From Pseudomonas asgharzadehiana (GTDB lineage: Bacteria; Pseudomonadota; Gammaproteobacteria; Pseudomonadales; Pseudomonadaceae): a DNA stretch of 64,000 nucleotides. The number at the start of each line of letters is the position of its first letter. Positions within the stretch are counted from its first letter, which is position 1. Location: positions 5,215,001 to 5,279,000 of the forward strand of contig NZ_CP077079.1 of assembly GCF_019139815.1 (NCBI RefSeq). The letters run 5' to 3'. The notes below the pieces were generated by a model that was not told the origin of the DNA, did no database searches, and was given only the letters and a program-made list of their open reading frames with translations. The translations under genes and the position numbers were made by a program. Shown in pieces: positions 36,874-46,837 of this stretch.

Positions 36874-37341
36874 ATGATCAACGCCAAGCTGATGCAAATG
36901 ATCGTCAACGCTTCCAACGACGGCATCGTGGTCGCCGAACGCGAAGGCAAGGACAAGCCGCTGATCTACGTTAACCCGGCCTTCGAACGGCTGACGGGCT
37001 ACACGCTGGATGAAATCCTCTATCAGGATTGCCGCTTCCTGCAATCGGGCGACCGCGATCAGCCGGCCCTGATGGCGATTCGAGATGCCTTGGAAGACGG
37101 CGGTGCGTGCCGGGAGATCCTGCGTAATTACCGCAAGGACGGCAGCCATTTCTGGAATGAGCTGTCACTTTCAACGGTGTATAACGAGGCCGATAAACAA
37201 ACCTATTTTGTCGGCGTACAAAAGGACGTCACGCTCCAGGTCAAGGCCCAGCAGCGTGTTACCCAGTTGGAAAGCGAACTGGCGGGGGTCAAGGCCGAGC
37301 TGGCCGCGCTCAAGGCGACGAGCGGATCTAACAAAATTTAG
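36874..37341 (+). CDS. Short LOV blue-light photoreceptor (PpSB1-LOV-like)
   Basis: A 155-residue single LOV/PAS protein with short N- and C-terminal helical caps. The flavin-adduct cysteine is Cys53 in YQDCRFLQS, the same position I recall for P. putida PpSB1-LOV; NYRKDGSxFWNELS and FVGVQKDVT are also shared. It has no output domain and would signal by protein contact. I prefer ATG 36874 (MINAKLMQ) to ATG 36862 because it matches the family start. The class II LitR gene close by is its probable partner. Confidence 0.92.
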   Translation: MINAKLMQMIVNASNDGIVVAEREGKDKPLIYVNPAFERLTGYTLDEILYQDCRFLQSGDRDQPALMAIRDALEDGGACREILRNYRKDGSHFWNELSLSTVYNEADKQTYFVGVQKDVTLQVKAQQRVTQLESELAGVKAELAALKATSGSNKI

Positions 37342-37400
37342 AATCCGCAGCCATTCGGTAGGATAATGGCACTTTAATGCCCTTCTATTGAGCAACCGCG

Positions 37401-38006
37401 ATGCCACGCAACGCACTCTTGACCCAAGACGAACTGGATTTCATCCAGAGCATGCAGCACAACCCGCAACTGAACCTGCATGAGGCTTCGTCGAGCCTGA
37501 CCGTCAATGGAGGCGCACAGATTCGCGACTTGCTCACCCGGCTGGCGGCCCACGACCAGGTCACCATCCAGGCGCAGTTCGACAACCAGCAACTGACCTT
37601 CCCTCTGCATCTGGTCGAAGATGAGTTCAATGCGGTGCATCTGCGCTTGGGGGTACCGAGCATTTTCGAAGACGGGCCGATGATCCGGCCGTGGCGCATG
37701 GCACTTGAGGAACCGGTGGCATTGGAGAACGTCAGGGGTACTCCTGGCGCGCTTTGGGTGCATGAAGTGTCGTTCAAGGGCGTGCTGGTGGAAATTCGCG
37801 GCCGGATCAAACCACCCAGGACCTTTTCACTATGGTTCAGCCCGTCCGGCTACGAACGCATCGCGTTGCGTGGCACGCTGGAGCGGGAAACCGCCCGTGG
37901 CCTGTTTGCCTACCGCTTGAGCCAGACTGATGGGGGCGAAACCGAGCGCCTGCGCCAGTTCATCCTGCATCAACATCGCCTGATGCACCCGCACGTGCAC
38001 GCCTGA
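37401..38006 (+). CDS. Hypothetical protein, possibly PilZ-like
   Basis: A 201-residue soluble protein following the LOV gene by 59 bases on the same strand. Helices cover about 1-50 and beta-strands predominate from about 55 to 180, ending with a helix rich in Arg/His. The layout recalls YcgR/PilZ proteins, but I do not see the RxxxR and DxSxxG cyclic-di-GMP signatures, so the assignment is only a suggestion. It converges on the LitR gene with two bases between stops. Confidence 0.65.
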   Translation: MPRNALLTQDELDFIQSMQHNPQLNLHEASSSLTVNGGAQIRDLLTRLAAHDQVTIQAQFDNQQLTFPLHLVEDEFNAVHLRLGVPSIFEDGPMIRPWRMALEEPVALENVRGTPGALWVHEVSFKGVLVEIRGRIKPPRTFSLWFSPSGYERIALRGTLERETARGLFAYRLSQTDGGETERLRQFILHQHRLMHPHVHA

Positions 38007-38008
38007 CC

Positions 38009-38968
38009 TCAGGTATCCAGGCTGCCACGGAGAAACTGCTGCAAGCGGCGCTGCATCAAGCGCCCTTCACTGCCCAGGCAACCGACGGAAGACCCCGCGA
38101 GGTCGTGTTCCGCCAGGTCCGAAGCGGCCCCGGCGATGAACAGCGGGCAGTCCAGGGTCTGCGCCAGACGGTTCAGGCGCCCGACCAGTTCGTGGTTATG
38201 TGAATAGTTGGAGAACATCACCAGCGCCTTCGGACGAGCCTTCTCACACACCAGCGTCAACTCATCAAATGGCTGGCCCATGCCCAGCACCTTCACGGCC
38301 AGGTCTTCCCGGCTCATCAGCATTGCCGCCACCAGCAACTCCAATTTACGGCACTCGCCGGGCATCGCCGCCAGCAATACCCGAGGTGCAGGCGACGCGC
38401 TCGCCAGGTGCAAGCGCTCAAAGGTATGGATACGCAGGAAAGAGTCGTAAAACAGCCATTCACTGGCCTGGCCGAAACGGCCTTGATGACGCAACAGTTC
38501 ATTCCAGAGGGGCATCAGGATGTCCTGGAATGCCACGCTGAGGGGGTATGTCGCGCAGATCTGGCCATACAGGCATTCCAGTTGACGATCATCAAAGGCA
38601 CTGACGGCCTGCCGCAGGCGGGCCCGCCACTGCGACCACTCGCACTCTTCGACGGCGCCCCGCTGAGCGCGAACCGTTTCGGCCTGTTGATCGTCGCGGG
38701 CAAGAATTTTGCCCACTTTGCTGACCGCCACCCCGCGCTCAATCCAATCGAGAATACGATTGACGGTCACGATATCGGCTTGGGAGTAGAGACGGTGCCC
38801 GCTTTCGGTGCGCAGGGGCTGGATCAGGCCATAACGGCGCTCCCAGGCACGCAGGGTGACCGGGTTGACGCCTGTCAATCTCGAGACTTCACGGATTGGA
38901 AACAACGCGTCGGCGTCGACCGGTTCCAGATGCGAAAGCCTATCAATGTGAGCAGTAATCACGGGCAT
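38009..38968 (-). CDS. MerR-type light-response regulator, class II LitR (PplR-like)
   Basis: A 319-residue regulator: N-terminal MerR helix-turn-helix (about 20-95, FPIREVSRLTGVNPVTLRAW), a helical bundle (about 110-190) and a Rossmann-type B12-binding-like domain (about 195-300). The ExH cobalamin-contact motif of CarH/class I LitR is absent from the bundle, the mark of class II LitR proteins, which in P. putida (PplR1/2) rely on a short LOV protein instead of adenosylcobalamin. ATG 38968 is chosen; a GTG at 38983 is possible. It likely represses the divergent fol operon in the dark. Confidence 0.85.
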   Translation of the reverse strand: MPVITAHIDRLSHLEPVDADALFPIREVSRLTGVNPVTLRAWERRYGLIQPLRTESGHRLYSQADIVTVNRILDWIERGVAVSKVGKILARDDQQAETVRAQRGAVEECEWSQWRARLRQAVSAFDDRQLECLYGQICATYPLSVAFQDILMPLWNELLRHQGRFGQASEWLFYDSFLRIHTFERLHLASASPAPRVLLAAMPGECRKLELLVAAMLMSREDLAVKVLGMGQPFDELTLVCEKARPKALVMFSNYSHNHELVGRLNRLAQTLDCPLFIAGAASDLAEHDLAGSSVGCLGSEGRLMQRRLQQFLRGSLDT

Positions 38969-39001
38969 TTGAGAGCAAAACACCGACGGATATTGGGCGC
39001 T

Positions 39002-39032
39002 TATTTAACGCCTTTACACCTGTCTTTTTCAA
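39002..39032 (-). promoter_or_regulatory. Candidate litR promoter with 19-base spacer
   Basis: On the minus strand TTGAAA (39032-39027) and TAAATA (39007-39002) are separated by 19 bases, the long spacer typical of MerR-controlled promoters. It lies in the divergent region shared with the ABM-fol operon and would give a leader of about 30 bases. Confidence 0.5.
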
Positions 39033-39195
39033 GTTCTGCGCTTTTCGGACCAATGTCGCTGATTTATTGCGCTAAAACAGGAATAATTCTTGCCTGTCTG
39101 CTCTGGTGAAAAGAGCAACGACGCGGCACCACCCCGCAGCGTCGTCCGTGCACCACCTACCCGGTTGAACGCACCCGAATACTTGGAGATACACA

Positions 39196-39756
39196 ATGTC
39201 TACTTCTCCCGTCACCTTGATGGTTGCGCGCCGCGTCGCCAAAGGTCGTTACGAAGAACTGATGGCCTGGCTGCGCGAAGGCGAGCAACTGGCTACGGAC
39301 TTCCCCGGTTACCTGGGTTCAGGCGTGCTCGCGCCACCGCCCAACGATGATGAGTTCCAGATCATTTTCCGCTTCGCCGACGAAAAGACCCTGCACGCCT
39401 GGGAGTTTTCCGCGTCCCGCGGCGCCTGGCTGAGCCGTGGCAGCGAGCTGTTTGCCGACCCCTCCGAGCACCGCGTGCGCGGCATCGATGGCTGGTTCGG
39501 TGCGGTGGGTTCAAGGCCGCCGCGCTGGAAGCAGGCCGTGGCGATCTGGCTGGCGTTTTTCCCGGTGTCGCTGCTGTTCAACTTTGTACTGGGGCCATTG
39601 CTCAACGAATTGGCCCTGCTGCCGCGCGTACTGGTCAGCACGCTGGCGCTCACACCGCTGATGGTTTACCTGTTCATTCCGCTGTCGACCCACCTGCTTT
39701 CGAACTGGCTGCATCCCGCGCCGGCACCGCGCAAGGCCACCGAAGCGGCGGCGTGA
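39196..39756 (+). CDS. ABM-domain membrane protein
   Basis: A 186-residue protein: an antibiotic-biosynthesis-monooxygenase-like ferredoxin fold (about 1-100) followed by two membrane helices (about 113-133 and 140-162). Similar proteins are small oxygenases or scaffold proteins; the membrane anchor makes a classical soluble monooxygenase less likely. TTGGAG precedes the ATG. It is the first gene of the light-divergent operon, 228 bases from litR. Confidence 0.8.
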   Translation: MSTSPVTLMVARRVAKGRYEELMAWLREGEQLATDFPGYLGSGVLAPPPNDDEFQIIFRFADEKTLHAWEFSASRGAWLSRGSELFADPSEHRVRGIDGWFGAVGSRPPRWKQAVAIWLAFFPVSLLFNFVLGPLLNELALLPRVLVSTLALTPLMVYLFIPLSTHLLSNWLHPAPAPRKATEAAA

Positions 39757-39813
39757 GTACAGGGGCGGCCCGTCGCTGGTATGATTTGCGCCTGCCAGCG
39801 ACGCGAGCCTCCC

Positions 39814-40524
39814 ATGACTGCAACGAACGCCCCGATCCTGATCACCGGCGCCGGCCAGCGCGTCGGCCAACATTGCGCCCAGCGCCTGCTGGACGAGGGC
39901 CAGTCGGTGATTTTCAGCTACCGCAGCGAACGCCCCGGCGTGCAGGCCCTGCGCGAACGGGGTGCGATCGGCGTGTTTGCCGATTTCTCCAGCGAGGCCG
40001 GGATCCTGGCGTTTATTGCTGAACTGAACACCCATACCCAGAGCCTGCGTGCGATCATCCACAACGCTTCGGCCTGGGTCGCGGAAACGCCAGGCGATGA
40101 AAGTCGCGCGTTCAGCGACATGTTCAGCGTACACATGCTTGCGCCCTACCTGATCAACCTGCATTGTTCACCGTTGCTGCAACGCTCATCACCTGCCGAT
40201 ATCGTGCATATCAGCGACGATGTGGTGCGCAAGGGCAGCCGTCAGCACATCGCCTATTGCGCCACCAAGGCGGGGCTCAACAGCCTGACACTGTCATTTG
40301 CCGCGCAGTTTGCGCCGCAGATCAAGGTCAACGGCATCGCCCCGGCGATGGTGATGTTCAACGCGGACGACGACGCGGCCTACCGCGCCAAGGTCCTGGC
40401 CAAGTCGGCATTGGGCATCGAGCCCGGCCCCGAGGTGATCTACCAGAGCGTGCGTTACCTGCTGGACAATCCCTATGTCACCGGTACCACCCTGACCGTC
40501 AACGGCGGGCGGCATATCAAGTAA
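39814..40524 (+). CDS. folM: Dihydromonapterin reductase
   Basis: A 236-residue SDR with NADPH loop ITGAGQRVGQ, catalytic YCATK, and a C-terminal TGTTLTVNGGRHIK typical of FolM. FolM reduces dihydromonapterin (and weakly dihydrofolate) to the tetrahydro form. Adjacent folE and folX make the whole tetrahydromonapterin route, the pterin cofactor used by phenylalanine hydroxylase in pseudomonads. ATG 39814 is chosen over an upstream ATG because it begins right before the Rossmann strand. Confidence 0.92.
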   Translation: MTATNAPILITGAGQRVGQHCAQRLLDEGQSVIFSYRSERPGVQALRERGAIGVFADFSSEAGILAFIAELNTHTQSLRAIIHNASAWVAETPGDESRAFSDMFSVHMLAPYLINLHCSPLLQRSSPADIVHISDDVVRKGSRQHIAYCATKAGLNSLTLSFAAQFAPQIKVNGIAPAMVMFNADDDAAYRAKVLAKSALGIEPGPEVIYQSVRYLLDNPYVTGTTLTVNGGRHIK

Positions 40525-40544
40525 GCCGTTTGTGAGGATGTTGT

Positions 40545-41105
40545 ATGACTTTATCCCTGCCCCACCATTACCGTGAGATTCTCAAGGGCTTGGGTGAAGA
40601 CCCGGAGCGCGAAGGCCTGCTCGATACGCCCAAACGCGCCGCCAAGGCCATGCAATACCTGTGTCATGGTTATGAGCAGAACCTGGAAACCATCGTCAAC
40701 GGCGCACTGTTCGCCTCCGACAACGACGAGATGGTGATTCTCAAGGACATCGAGTTGTACTCGCTGTGCGAACACCACCTGCTGCCCTTTATCGGCAAGG
40801 CTCACGTGGCCTATATTCCAACCGGCAAGGTGCTGGGCCTGTCAAAGCTGGCGCGCATCGTCGACATGTTCGCCCGGCGCCTGCAGATCCAGGAAAACCT
40901 CACGCGGCAAATCGCCGACGCCATCCAGGACGTGACCCAGGCCGCCGGTGTGGCGGTGGTGATCGAGGCTAAGCACATGTGCATGATGATGCGCGGTGTG
41001 GAAAAACAGAATTCAACCATGAACACCTCGGTGATGCTCGGCGCCTTCCGCGAGTCGAACACCACGCGCATGGAGTTCCTGCAACTGATTGGACGGAGCA
41101 AGTAG
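40545..41105 (+). CDS. folE: GTP cyclohydrolase I
   Basis: A 186-residue type I GTP cyclohydrolase, converting GTP to dihydroneopterin triphosphate. Zinc and catalytic residues are in LCEHHLLPF and the later MCMMMRGV segment. It lies 20 bases after folM and two bases before folX, so it is dedicated to this pterin operon, and other folE paralogues are common in pseudomonads. Confidence 0.95.
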   Translation: MTLSLPHHYREILKGLGEDPEREGLLDTPKRAAKAMQYLCHGYEQNLETIVNGALFASDNDEMVILKDIELYSLCEHHLLPFIGKAHVAYIPTGKVLGLSKLARIVDMFARRLQIQENLTRQIADAIQDVTQAAGVAVVIEAKHMCMMMRGVEKQNSTMNTSVMLGAFRESNTTRMEFLQLIGRSK

Positions 41106-41107
41106 CA

Positions 41108-41479
41108 ATGCCACAACTTCAACCAGGCATGGCGCGCATCCGGGTCAAGGACCTGTGCCTGCGCACCTATATCGGCATCAATGAGGACGAGATCCTCAAC
41201 AAGCAGGATGTGCTGATCAACCTGACCATCCTGTATGCCGCCCAGGAAGCCGTGCGCGACAACGACATCGACCATGCCCTGAACTACCGCACCATCACCA
41301 AGGCAATCATCGCCCACGTGGAGGGCAACCGTTTTGCCCTGCTCGAGCGCCTGACCCAGGAGTTGCTGGACCTGGTGATAAGCAATGAATCGGTCCTGTA
41401 CGCCGAAGTCGAAGTGGACAAGCCCCATGCGCTGCGTTTTGCCGAGTCGGTTTCGATCACTCTGGCGGCCAGCCGCTGA
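41108..41479 (+). CDS. folX: Dihydroneopterin triphosphate 2'-epimerase
   Basis: A 123-residue member of the FolB/FolX tunnelling fold. The conserved [10 protein letters not shown] and the paired folE/folM genes indicate FolX, which epimerises dihydroneopterin triphosphate to the monapterin form, rather than the folate aldolase FolB. ATG 41108 follows the folE stop by two bases. Confidence 0.92.
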   Translation: MPQLQPGMARIRVKDLCLRTYIGINEDEILNKQDVLINLTILYAAQEAVRDNDIDHALNYRTITKAIIAHVEGNRFALLERLTQELLDLVISNESVLYAEVEVDKPHALRFAESVSITLAASR

Positions 41480-41495
41480 TAGTTAAGTGAGCCTT

Positions 41496-41792
41496 ATGAA
41501 CGACCAACAACGCCTCGAACTCGAAGCCGCAGCCTTCCGCAGGCTGGTGGCGCACCTGGACAGCCGCAAGGATGTGCAGAACATAGACCTGATGAACCTC
41601 GCCGGTTTCTGCCGCAACTGCTTATCCAAGTGGTACAAGGCCGAGGCCGATGAGCGCCAGATCGACGTCAGCCTCGATGACGCCCGTGAAGTGGTGTACG
41701 GCATGCCGTACGCCGAGTGGAAAGCCCACTACCAGAAAGAAGCCAGCGCCGAGCAACACGCGGCGTTCGTCAAAGGAAAAACCCATGACTGA
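41496..41792 (+). CDS. DUF1244 protein
   Basis: A 98-residue helical protein with the conserved NLAGFCRNCLSKWY and YGMPYAEWK segments of DUF1244. Two cysteines in the FCRNC motif are invariant in the family; function is unknown. ATG 41496 is preceded by AAGTGAG. Its end overlaps the hopJ-like gene by eight bases. Confidence 0.88.
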   Translation: MNDQQRLELEAAAFRRLVAHLDSRKDVQNIDLMNLAGFCRNCLSKWYKAEADERQIDVSLDDAREVVYGMPYAEWKAHYQKEASAEQHAAFVKGKTHD

Positions 41793-42126
41793 TTTGAACA
41801 CCCTGCGCGCAAGCCTCAACAGTGGCGAACACGCGTTTGCCGACACCTTGGCCTTTGTCGCTGCCGGCTACGACTACCAGCCGCAAGCCTTCACCAACGG
41901 CGGCGTGGAAAACGCCGCCGGGCAGAACGAAGGTTCGTGCAAGACCCTGGGTTTGGCGCTGCTGGAAGGGTTGAGTGACCAGGAGGCGTTGCTGGCGTTT
42001 GGGGAGCATTACCGTTCGGTGGTGGCTACGCCTGAGGGCAGCGATCACGGCAATATTCGGGCGCTGATCGAGCATGGCCTGGCCGGTGTCAAATTCACCG
42101 CACAGCCTCTGATCCGCAAACCCTAA
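41785..42126 (+). CDS. HopJ-family protein
   Basis: A 113-residue protein with the HopJ (type III effector-like) pattern: FTNGGVENAAGQNEGSCK and HGNIRALIEHGL. The family name comes from plant pathogens, but members occur widely in non-pathogens and near housekeeping genes, so secretion is not implied. AAAGGA at 41772-41777 precedes ATG 41785. It ends the fol operon. Confidence 0.88.
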   Translation: MTDLNTLRASLNSGEHAFADTLAFVAAGYDYQPQAFTNGGVENAAGQNEGSCKTLGLALLEGLSDQEALLAFGEHYRSVVATPEGSDHGNIRALIEHGLAGVKFTAQPLIRKP

Positions 42127-42141
42127 GCCAGACGCAAACCA

Positions 42142-42268
42142 AAATGTGGGAGGGGCGGTGCGACGATTCGACTTGCTCCCGATAGCGGTGAATCAGCCAA
42201 AAATCCGGTGACTGACACCCTGTTATCGGGAGCAAGTCGAATCGTCGCACCGCCCCTCCCACATTTGT
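42142..42268. repeat. Long REPIN (127 bases)
   Basis: Arms ATGTGGGAGGGGCGGTGCG and complement extend inward through CGATTCGACTTGCTCCCGAT to about 45 paired bases on each side. It lies between convergent hopJ and trxB and is the longest palindrome in the window. Confidence 0.9.
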
Positions 42269-42284
42269 TTTTTTGCGGCGTTGG

Positions 42285-43256
<972 letters not shown>

Positions 43257-43528
43257 CTATCGACCGCCCGGACTACAAGACGGCTGGAATAAAAAAGGAC
43301 CGCGAAGCACTTGGGGAAGGCTTGAACTCGCAGATCCTGAAAATAATGGGTGCAGCGTATAGAGGGGGGCAAGATTAAGGAAATACGGAATAACAATCCA
43401 GCTCATAGGTGGTCTCTATGCAGTCGGCTCGGTCAATCGACAGGTTTGTTACCGCTGATGTCGCCGCTTTCGCCCGGAATACAAAGCCGGTAAGGTCGGC
43501 GCGTTCGTCCCTATGCTCGGAGTTTTCC

Positions 43529-44293
43529 ATGCCTGCCCCTGCTCTTTCCGGCCCGCAATACCTGCGTGAAGGCCTCAAACTGGTGCTGAGCCCTGGCTTG
43601 CGCCTGTTTGTGCTGCTACCGCTGGTGATCAATCTCGTGCTGTTCGTCGGCCTGATTTATTTCGCCGGTCATCAGTTCAGCCTCTGGGTTGACCATTTGA
43701 TGCCGACCCTGCCGAGTTGGCTGAGCTTTTTGAATTACCTGCTCTGGCCGTTGTTTGTGGTGCTGGTGGTGCTGATGGTGTTTTTCACCTTCACCATGCT
43801 CGCCAATATCATCGCGGCACCGTTCAATGGCTTTCTCTCGGAAAAGGTCGAAGTGGTGGTGCGTGGCACCGATGACTTCCCGGCCTTTAGTTGGGGCGAG
43901 CTGATCGCCATGGTGCCGCGCACCCTGGCCCGTGAAATGCGCAAGTTGGGTTATTTCCTGCCGCGGGCCATCGGCCTGTTTATCCTGTCGTTTATCCCGG
44001 TGGTCAACCTGATCGCCGCGCCGTTGTGGCTGTTGTTCGGCGTGTGGATGATGGCGATCCAATACATCGACTACCCGGCCGACAACCACAAGCTGGGCTG
44101 GAACGAAATGCTCGCCTGGCTGCGCCAGAAACGCTGGCAGAGCATGAGCTTCGGCGGAATCGTCTACCTGGTGCTGCTGGTGCCGGTGCTCAACCTGCTG
44201 ATGATGCCGGCGGCGGTGGCCGGGGCGACGTTGTTCTGGGTGCGCGAGCAGGGTGCCGAGGCGATGGCCGTGGCGAAAGTGACCCCGTCATAA
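43529..44293 (+). CDS. cysZ: Sulfate transporter CysZ
   Basis: A 254-residue EI24-family membrane protein with four main helical regions, matching CysZ, a sulfate permease feeding assimilation. ATG 43529 has GGAG six bases upstream; an upstream in-frame extension lacks coding features. The family is assigned from [17 protein letters not shown] and [14 protein letters not shown]. Confidence 0.9.
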   Translation: MPAPALSGPQYLREGLKLVLSPGLRLFVLLPLVINLVLFVGLIYFAGHQFSLWVDHLMPTLPSWLSFLNYLLWPLFVVLVVLMVFFTFTMLANIIAAPFNGFLSEKVEVVVRGTDDFPAFSWGELIAMVPRTLAREMRKLGYFLPRAIGLFILSFIPVVNLIAAPLWLLFGVWMMAIQYIDYPADNHKLGWNEMLAWLRQKRWQSMSFGGIVYLVLLVPVLNLLMMPAAVAGATLFWVREQGAEAMAVAKVTPS

Positions 44294-44347
44294 ATCCATC
44301 ATCTGCACGACACAATGGCGACATGGCCCACAGGGACACTGTGGGTC

Positions 44348-45526
44348 ATGACGACTGCTTTGCTTCATATCACCCTGATTACCGAAACCTTCCCGCCAGA
44401 GATCAACGGAGTGGCCAATACCCTTGGCCGCCTGTGCGAAGGGCTACGTGCGCGTGGCCATCAAGTCGAACTGGTACGCCCACGCCAGGGCGCCGACCAA
44501 AGCCGCCCCAGCGACGACCAATTGTTGTTGTGCCGTGGCTGGCCGTTGCCCGGTTACCCAGGCCTGCAATGGGGTCAATCTTCGATGCACAAGCTGCTGC
44601 GACGCTGGACACGGCAGCGCCCGGACGTGCTGTATATCGCCACCGAGGGGCCGCTGGGGCTGTCGGCCTTGCGGGCGGCGCGGCGCTTGGGGATCAGCGT
44701 GGTCAGCGGTTTTCACACCAACTTCCAGCAGTACTCGAACCAGTACGGTTTGAGCCTGTTGAGCCGCATGGTCACGCAGTACCTGCGCTGGTTTCATAAC
44801 CGCTCCACCCTGACCCTGGTGCCCAGCGCCAGCCAGCGCCTGGAACTGGAGCGTCGGCATTTCGAACGCCTGGGGATGTTGTCGCGTGGGGTCGACAGCC
44901 AACTGTTCCACCCGATCAAGCGCGACAACGCACTGCGTGAGGGCTGGGGCTTGGCAAACGACGATATTGCCGTGCTGCACGTTGGGCGCCTGGCCCAGGA
45001 GAAAAACCTCGGGTTACTCAAACGCTGTTTCGATGCCTTGCGGGCAACGTACCCACAGCGCCGGATGCGGCTGATCATCGTCGGCGACGGCCCGCAACGC
45101 CTGTTGCTGGAGCGCGAGCTGCCCGACGCGGTGTTTTGCGGGACCCAGCGCGGCGAGGAACTGGCAAGGCATTACGCCTCTGGGGATCTGTTCCTGTTCC
45201 CCAGCCTGACCGAAACCTTTGGCAATGTGGTGTTGGAAGCAATGGCTTCAGGGTTGGGCGTAGTGGCTTATGACCAGGCGGCCGCCACCCAGCACATCCG
45301 CCATGGCTACAACGGTGTGCTGGCGATGCCGGGGGATGAGGATGCGTTTTGCGATGCGGCCATTTGGCTGCTGGAAGAACGGGAAACGTTGCGCAGGGCG
45401 CGCCTGAATGCACGCCAACACGCCAGCCGCCAGGGCTGGCCGGCGATTATCGAGCAGTTCGAACAGCAACTGCGTGGGGCGTGCGGCGAGCAGCCTGCGC
45501 TTGCGGGGGCCTCGCGCCTGATCTGA
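44348..45526 (+). CDS. Family 4 glycosyltransferase, mannosyltransferase-like
   Basis: A 392-residue GT-B retaining glycosyltransferase (GT4). The N-terminal domain starts ITETFPPEINGVANT, typical of alpha-mannosyltransferases of the PimB/MgtA group; the C-terminal donor site has the E-x7-E motif in ETFGNVVLEAMASG. It may add a hexose to a lipid or glycoside. It follows cysZ by 54 bases but is probably functionally unrelated. Confidence 0.88.
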   Translation: MTTALLHITLITETFPPEINGVANTLGRLCEGLRARGHQVELVRPRQGADQSRPSDDQLLLCRGWPLPGYPGLQWGQSSMHKLLRRWTRQRPDVLYIATEGPLGLSALRAARRLGISVVSGFHTNFQQYSNQYGLSLLSRMVTQYLRWFHNRSTLTLVPSASQRLELERRHFERLGMLSRGVDSQLFHPIKRDNALREGWGLANDDIAVLHVGRLAQEKNLGLLKRCFDALRATYPQRRMRLIIVGDGPQRLLLERELPDAVFCGTQRGEELARHYASGDLFLFPSLTETFGNVVLEAMASGLGVVAYDQAAATQHIRHGYNGVLAMPGDEDAFCDAAIWLLEERETLRRARLNARQHASRQGWPAIIEQFEQQLRGACGEQPALAGASRLI

Positions 45527-45559
45527 CACGCGTGAGGCTTGTCAGATCGCTGGCGCCGC

Positions 45560-46663
45560 TTAGACCAGGGTCGTCAACGCCTCACGACTGAACGGCAGAA
45601 TATCGCCCTCGCGACCTTCCCGTACCTTCACCGCCCACTCCGGATCAACCAGCAGCGCACGGCCCACGGCAACCAGATCGAACTCATCGTTGTTCAGGCG
45701 CTCCAGCAGTTTCTCCAGGCTGGCTGGCTGCGCAACTTTGTCGGTGTTGACCATGAACTGCAGGAATTCGCCATCCAGGCCGACGCTACCCACCGTAATG
45801 GTCGGTTTGCCGGTGAGTTGGCGGGTCCAGCCGGCCAGGTTGAGGTCGGAGCCTTCGAATTCCGGCTCCCAAAAACGGCGGGTGGAGCAGTGGAAAATAT
45901 CCACGCCCGCGTCGGACAACGGCTTCAGGAACTCACCCAGCGCTTCAGGGGTTTGCACCAGGCGTGCGGTGTAATCCTGCTGCTTCCACTGGGAGAAACG
46001 GAAGATGATAGGGAAGTCCGGGCCGACGGCTGCGCGCGTGGCCTGGATCAATTCGATGGCAAACCGCGAACGGTTGGCCAGGCTGCCGCCATATTCGTCG
46101 GTACGCTGGTTGCTGCCTTCCCAGAAGAACTGGTCCACCAGATAGCCGTGGGCGCCGTGGATCTCTACACCGTCCATGCCGATGCTTTGTGCATCCTTGG
46201 CGGCTTGAGCGAAGGCATTGATCACGTCCTTGATGTCCTGGGCGCTCATGCCGTGGACGACCACCGTGCCATCTTTGAGTTTTTCCATCGGGCCATAAGC
46301 CGGCACGCTGGCATCCGGCTCGGTGCCGATACGCCGCACGCTGCCCACGTGCCAGAGTTGCGGGACGATCTTGCCACCCTCGGCGTGGACGGCATCCACC
46401 ACCTTCTTCCAACCGGCCAACGCAGCCTCGCCGTAAAAATGCGGCACATTCGGGTACCCATTGGAGGCCTGGTGACCGACCACGGTGCCTTCGGTGATGA
46501 TCAGGCCTACGCCGGCCGCCGCGCGGCGACGGTAGTACTCGATGACGTTGGAATTGGGAACGCCGCCAGGAGAAAACGAGCGCGTCATCGGCGCCATGAC
46601 CACACGGGTCGACAGCTGCAGTGCACCGAGCTGGAAGGGTTTGAACAGGGCTTGGACAGGCAT
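45560..46663 (-). CDS. Old Yellow Enzyme-family NADH:flavin oxidoreductase
   Basis: A 367-residue FMN ene-reductase. The barrel motifs VVMAPMTR, VEIHGAHGYLVDQFFW and SNQRTDEYGGSLANR are characteristic; such enzymes reduce electrophilic alkenes or nitro compounds. ATG 46663 has GGAG at good spacing. It converges on the glycosyltransferase, with a weak TCTGACA/TGTCAGA hairpin at 45520-45546 between them. Confidence 0.92.
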   Translation of the reverse strand: MPVQALFKPFQLGALQLSTRVVMAPMTRSFSPGGVPNSNVIEYYRRRAAAGVGLIITEGTVVGHQASNGYPNVPHFYGEAALAGWKKVVDAVHAEGGKIVPQLWHVGSVRRIGTEPDASVPAYGPMEKLKDGTVVVHGMSAQDIKDVINAFAQAAKDAQSIGMDGVEIHGAHGYLVDQFFWEGSNQRTDEYGGSLANRSRFAIELIQATRAAVGPDFPIIFRFSQWKQQDYTARLVQTPEALGEFLKPLSDAGVDIFHCSTRRFWEPEFEGSDLNLAGWTRQLTGKPTITVGSVGLDGEFLQFMVNTDKVAQPASLEKLLERLNNDEFDLVAVGRALLVDPEWAVKVREGREGDILPFSREALTTLV

Positions 46664-46776
46664 GCGGGCACTCCACGAAAGACGAGGTTTATGACGCGGA
46701 TAATATGGGCCGTGCCCGGTGCTGAGTAGCACTATTGATCTGGGTGATTAAAGGGTAAAAGCGGCAAAGGTTAGAC

Positions 46777-46818
46777 GGGGCTGCTGCGCAGCCCAACGCG
46801 GGCAAGCCCGCTCACCCC
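46777..46818. repeat. REP-like double hairpin
   Basis: GGGGCTGC/GCAGCCC and GCGGGC/GCCCGC short palindromes lie side by side in the gap between glutathione peroxidase and the Old Yellow Enzyme gene, a variant of the pseudomonad repeats. Confidence 0.6.
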
Positions 46819-46837
46819 AAAAGCCCAGTGGGAAGGG

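Noticed and set aside
41785..42126. Evidence for type III secretion from the HopJ name
   Set aside because: HopJ-family genes are common in non-pathogens, and no secretion genes or hrp box are present.
42142..42268. CRISPR-like or phage attachment repeat
   Set aside because: It is a single long inverted repeat of the REPIN type, not spaced direct repeats, and no integrase is near.
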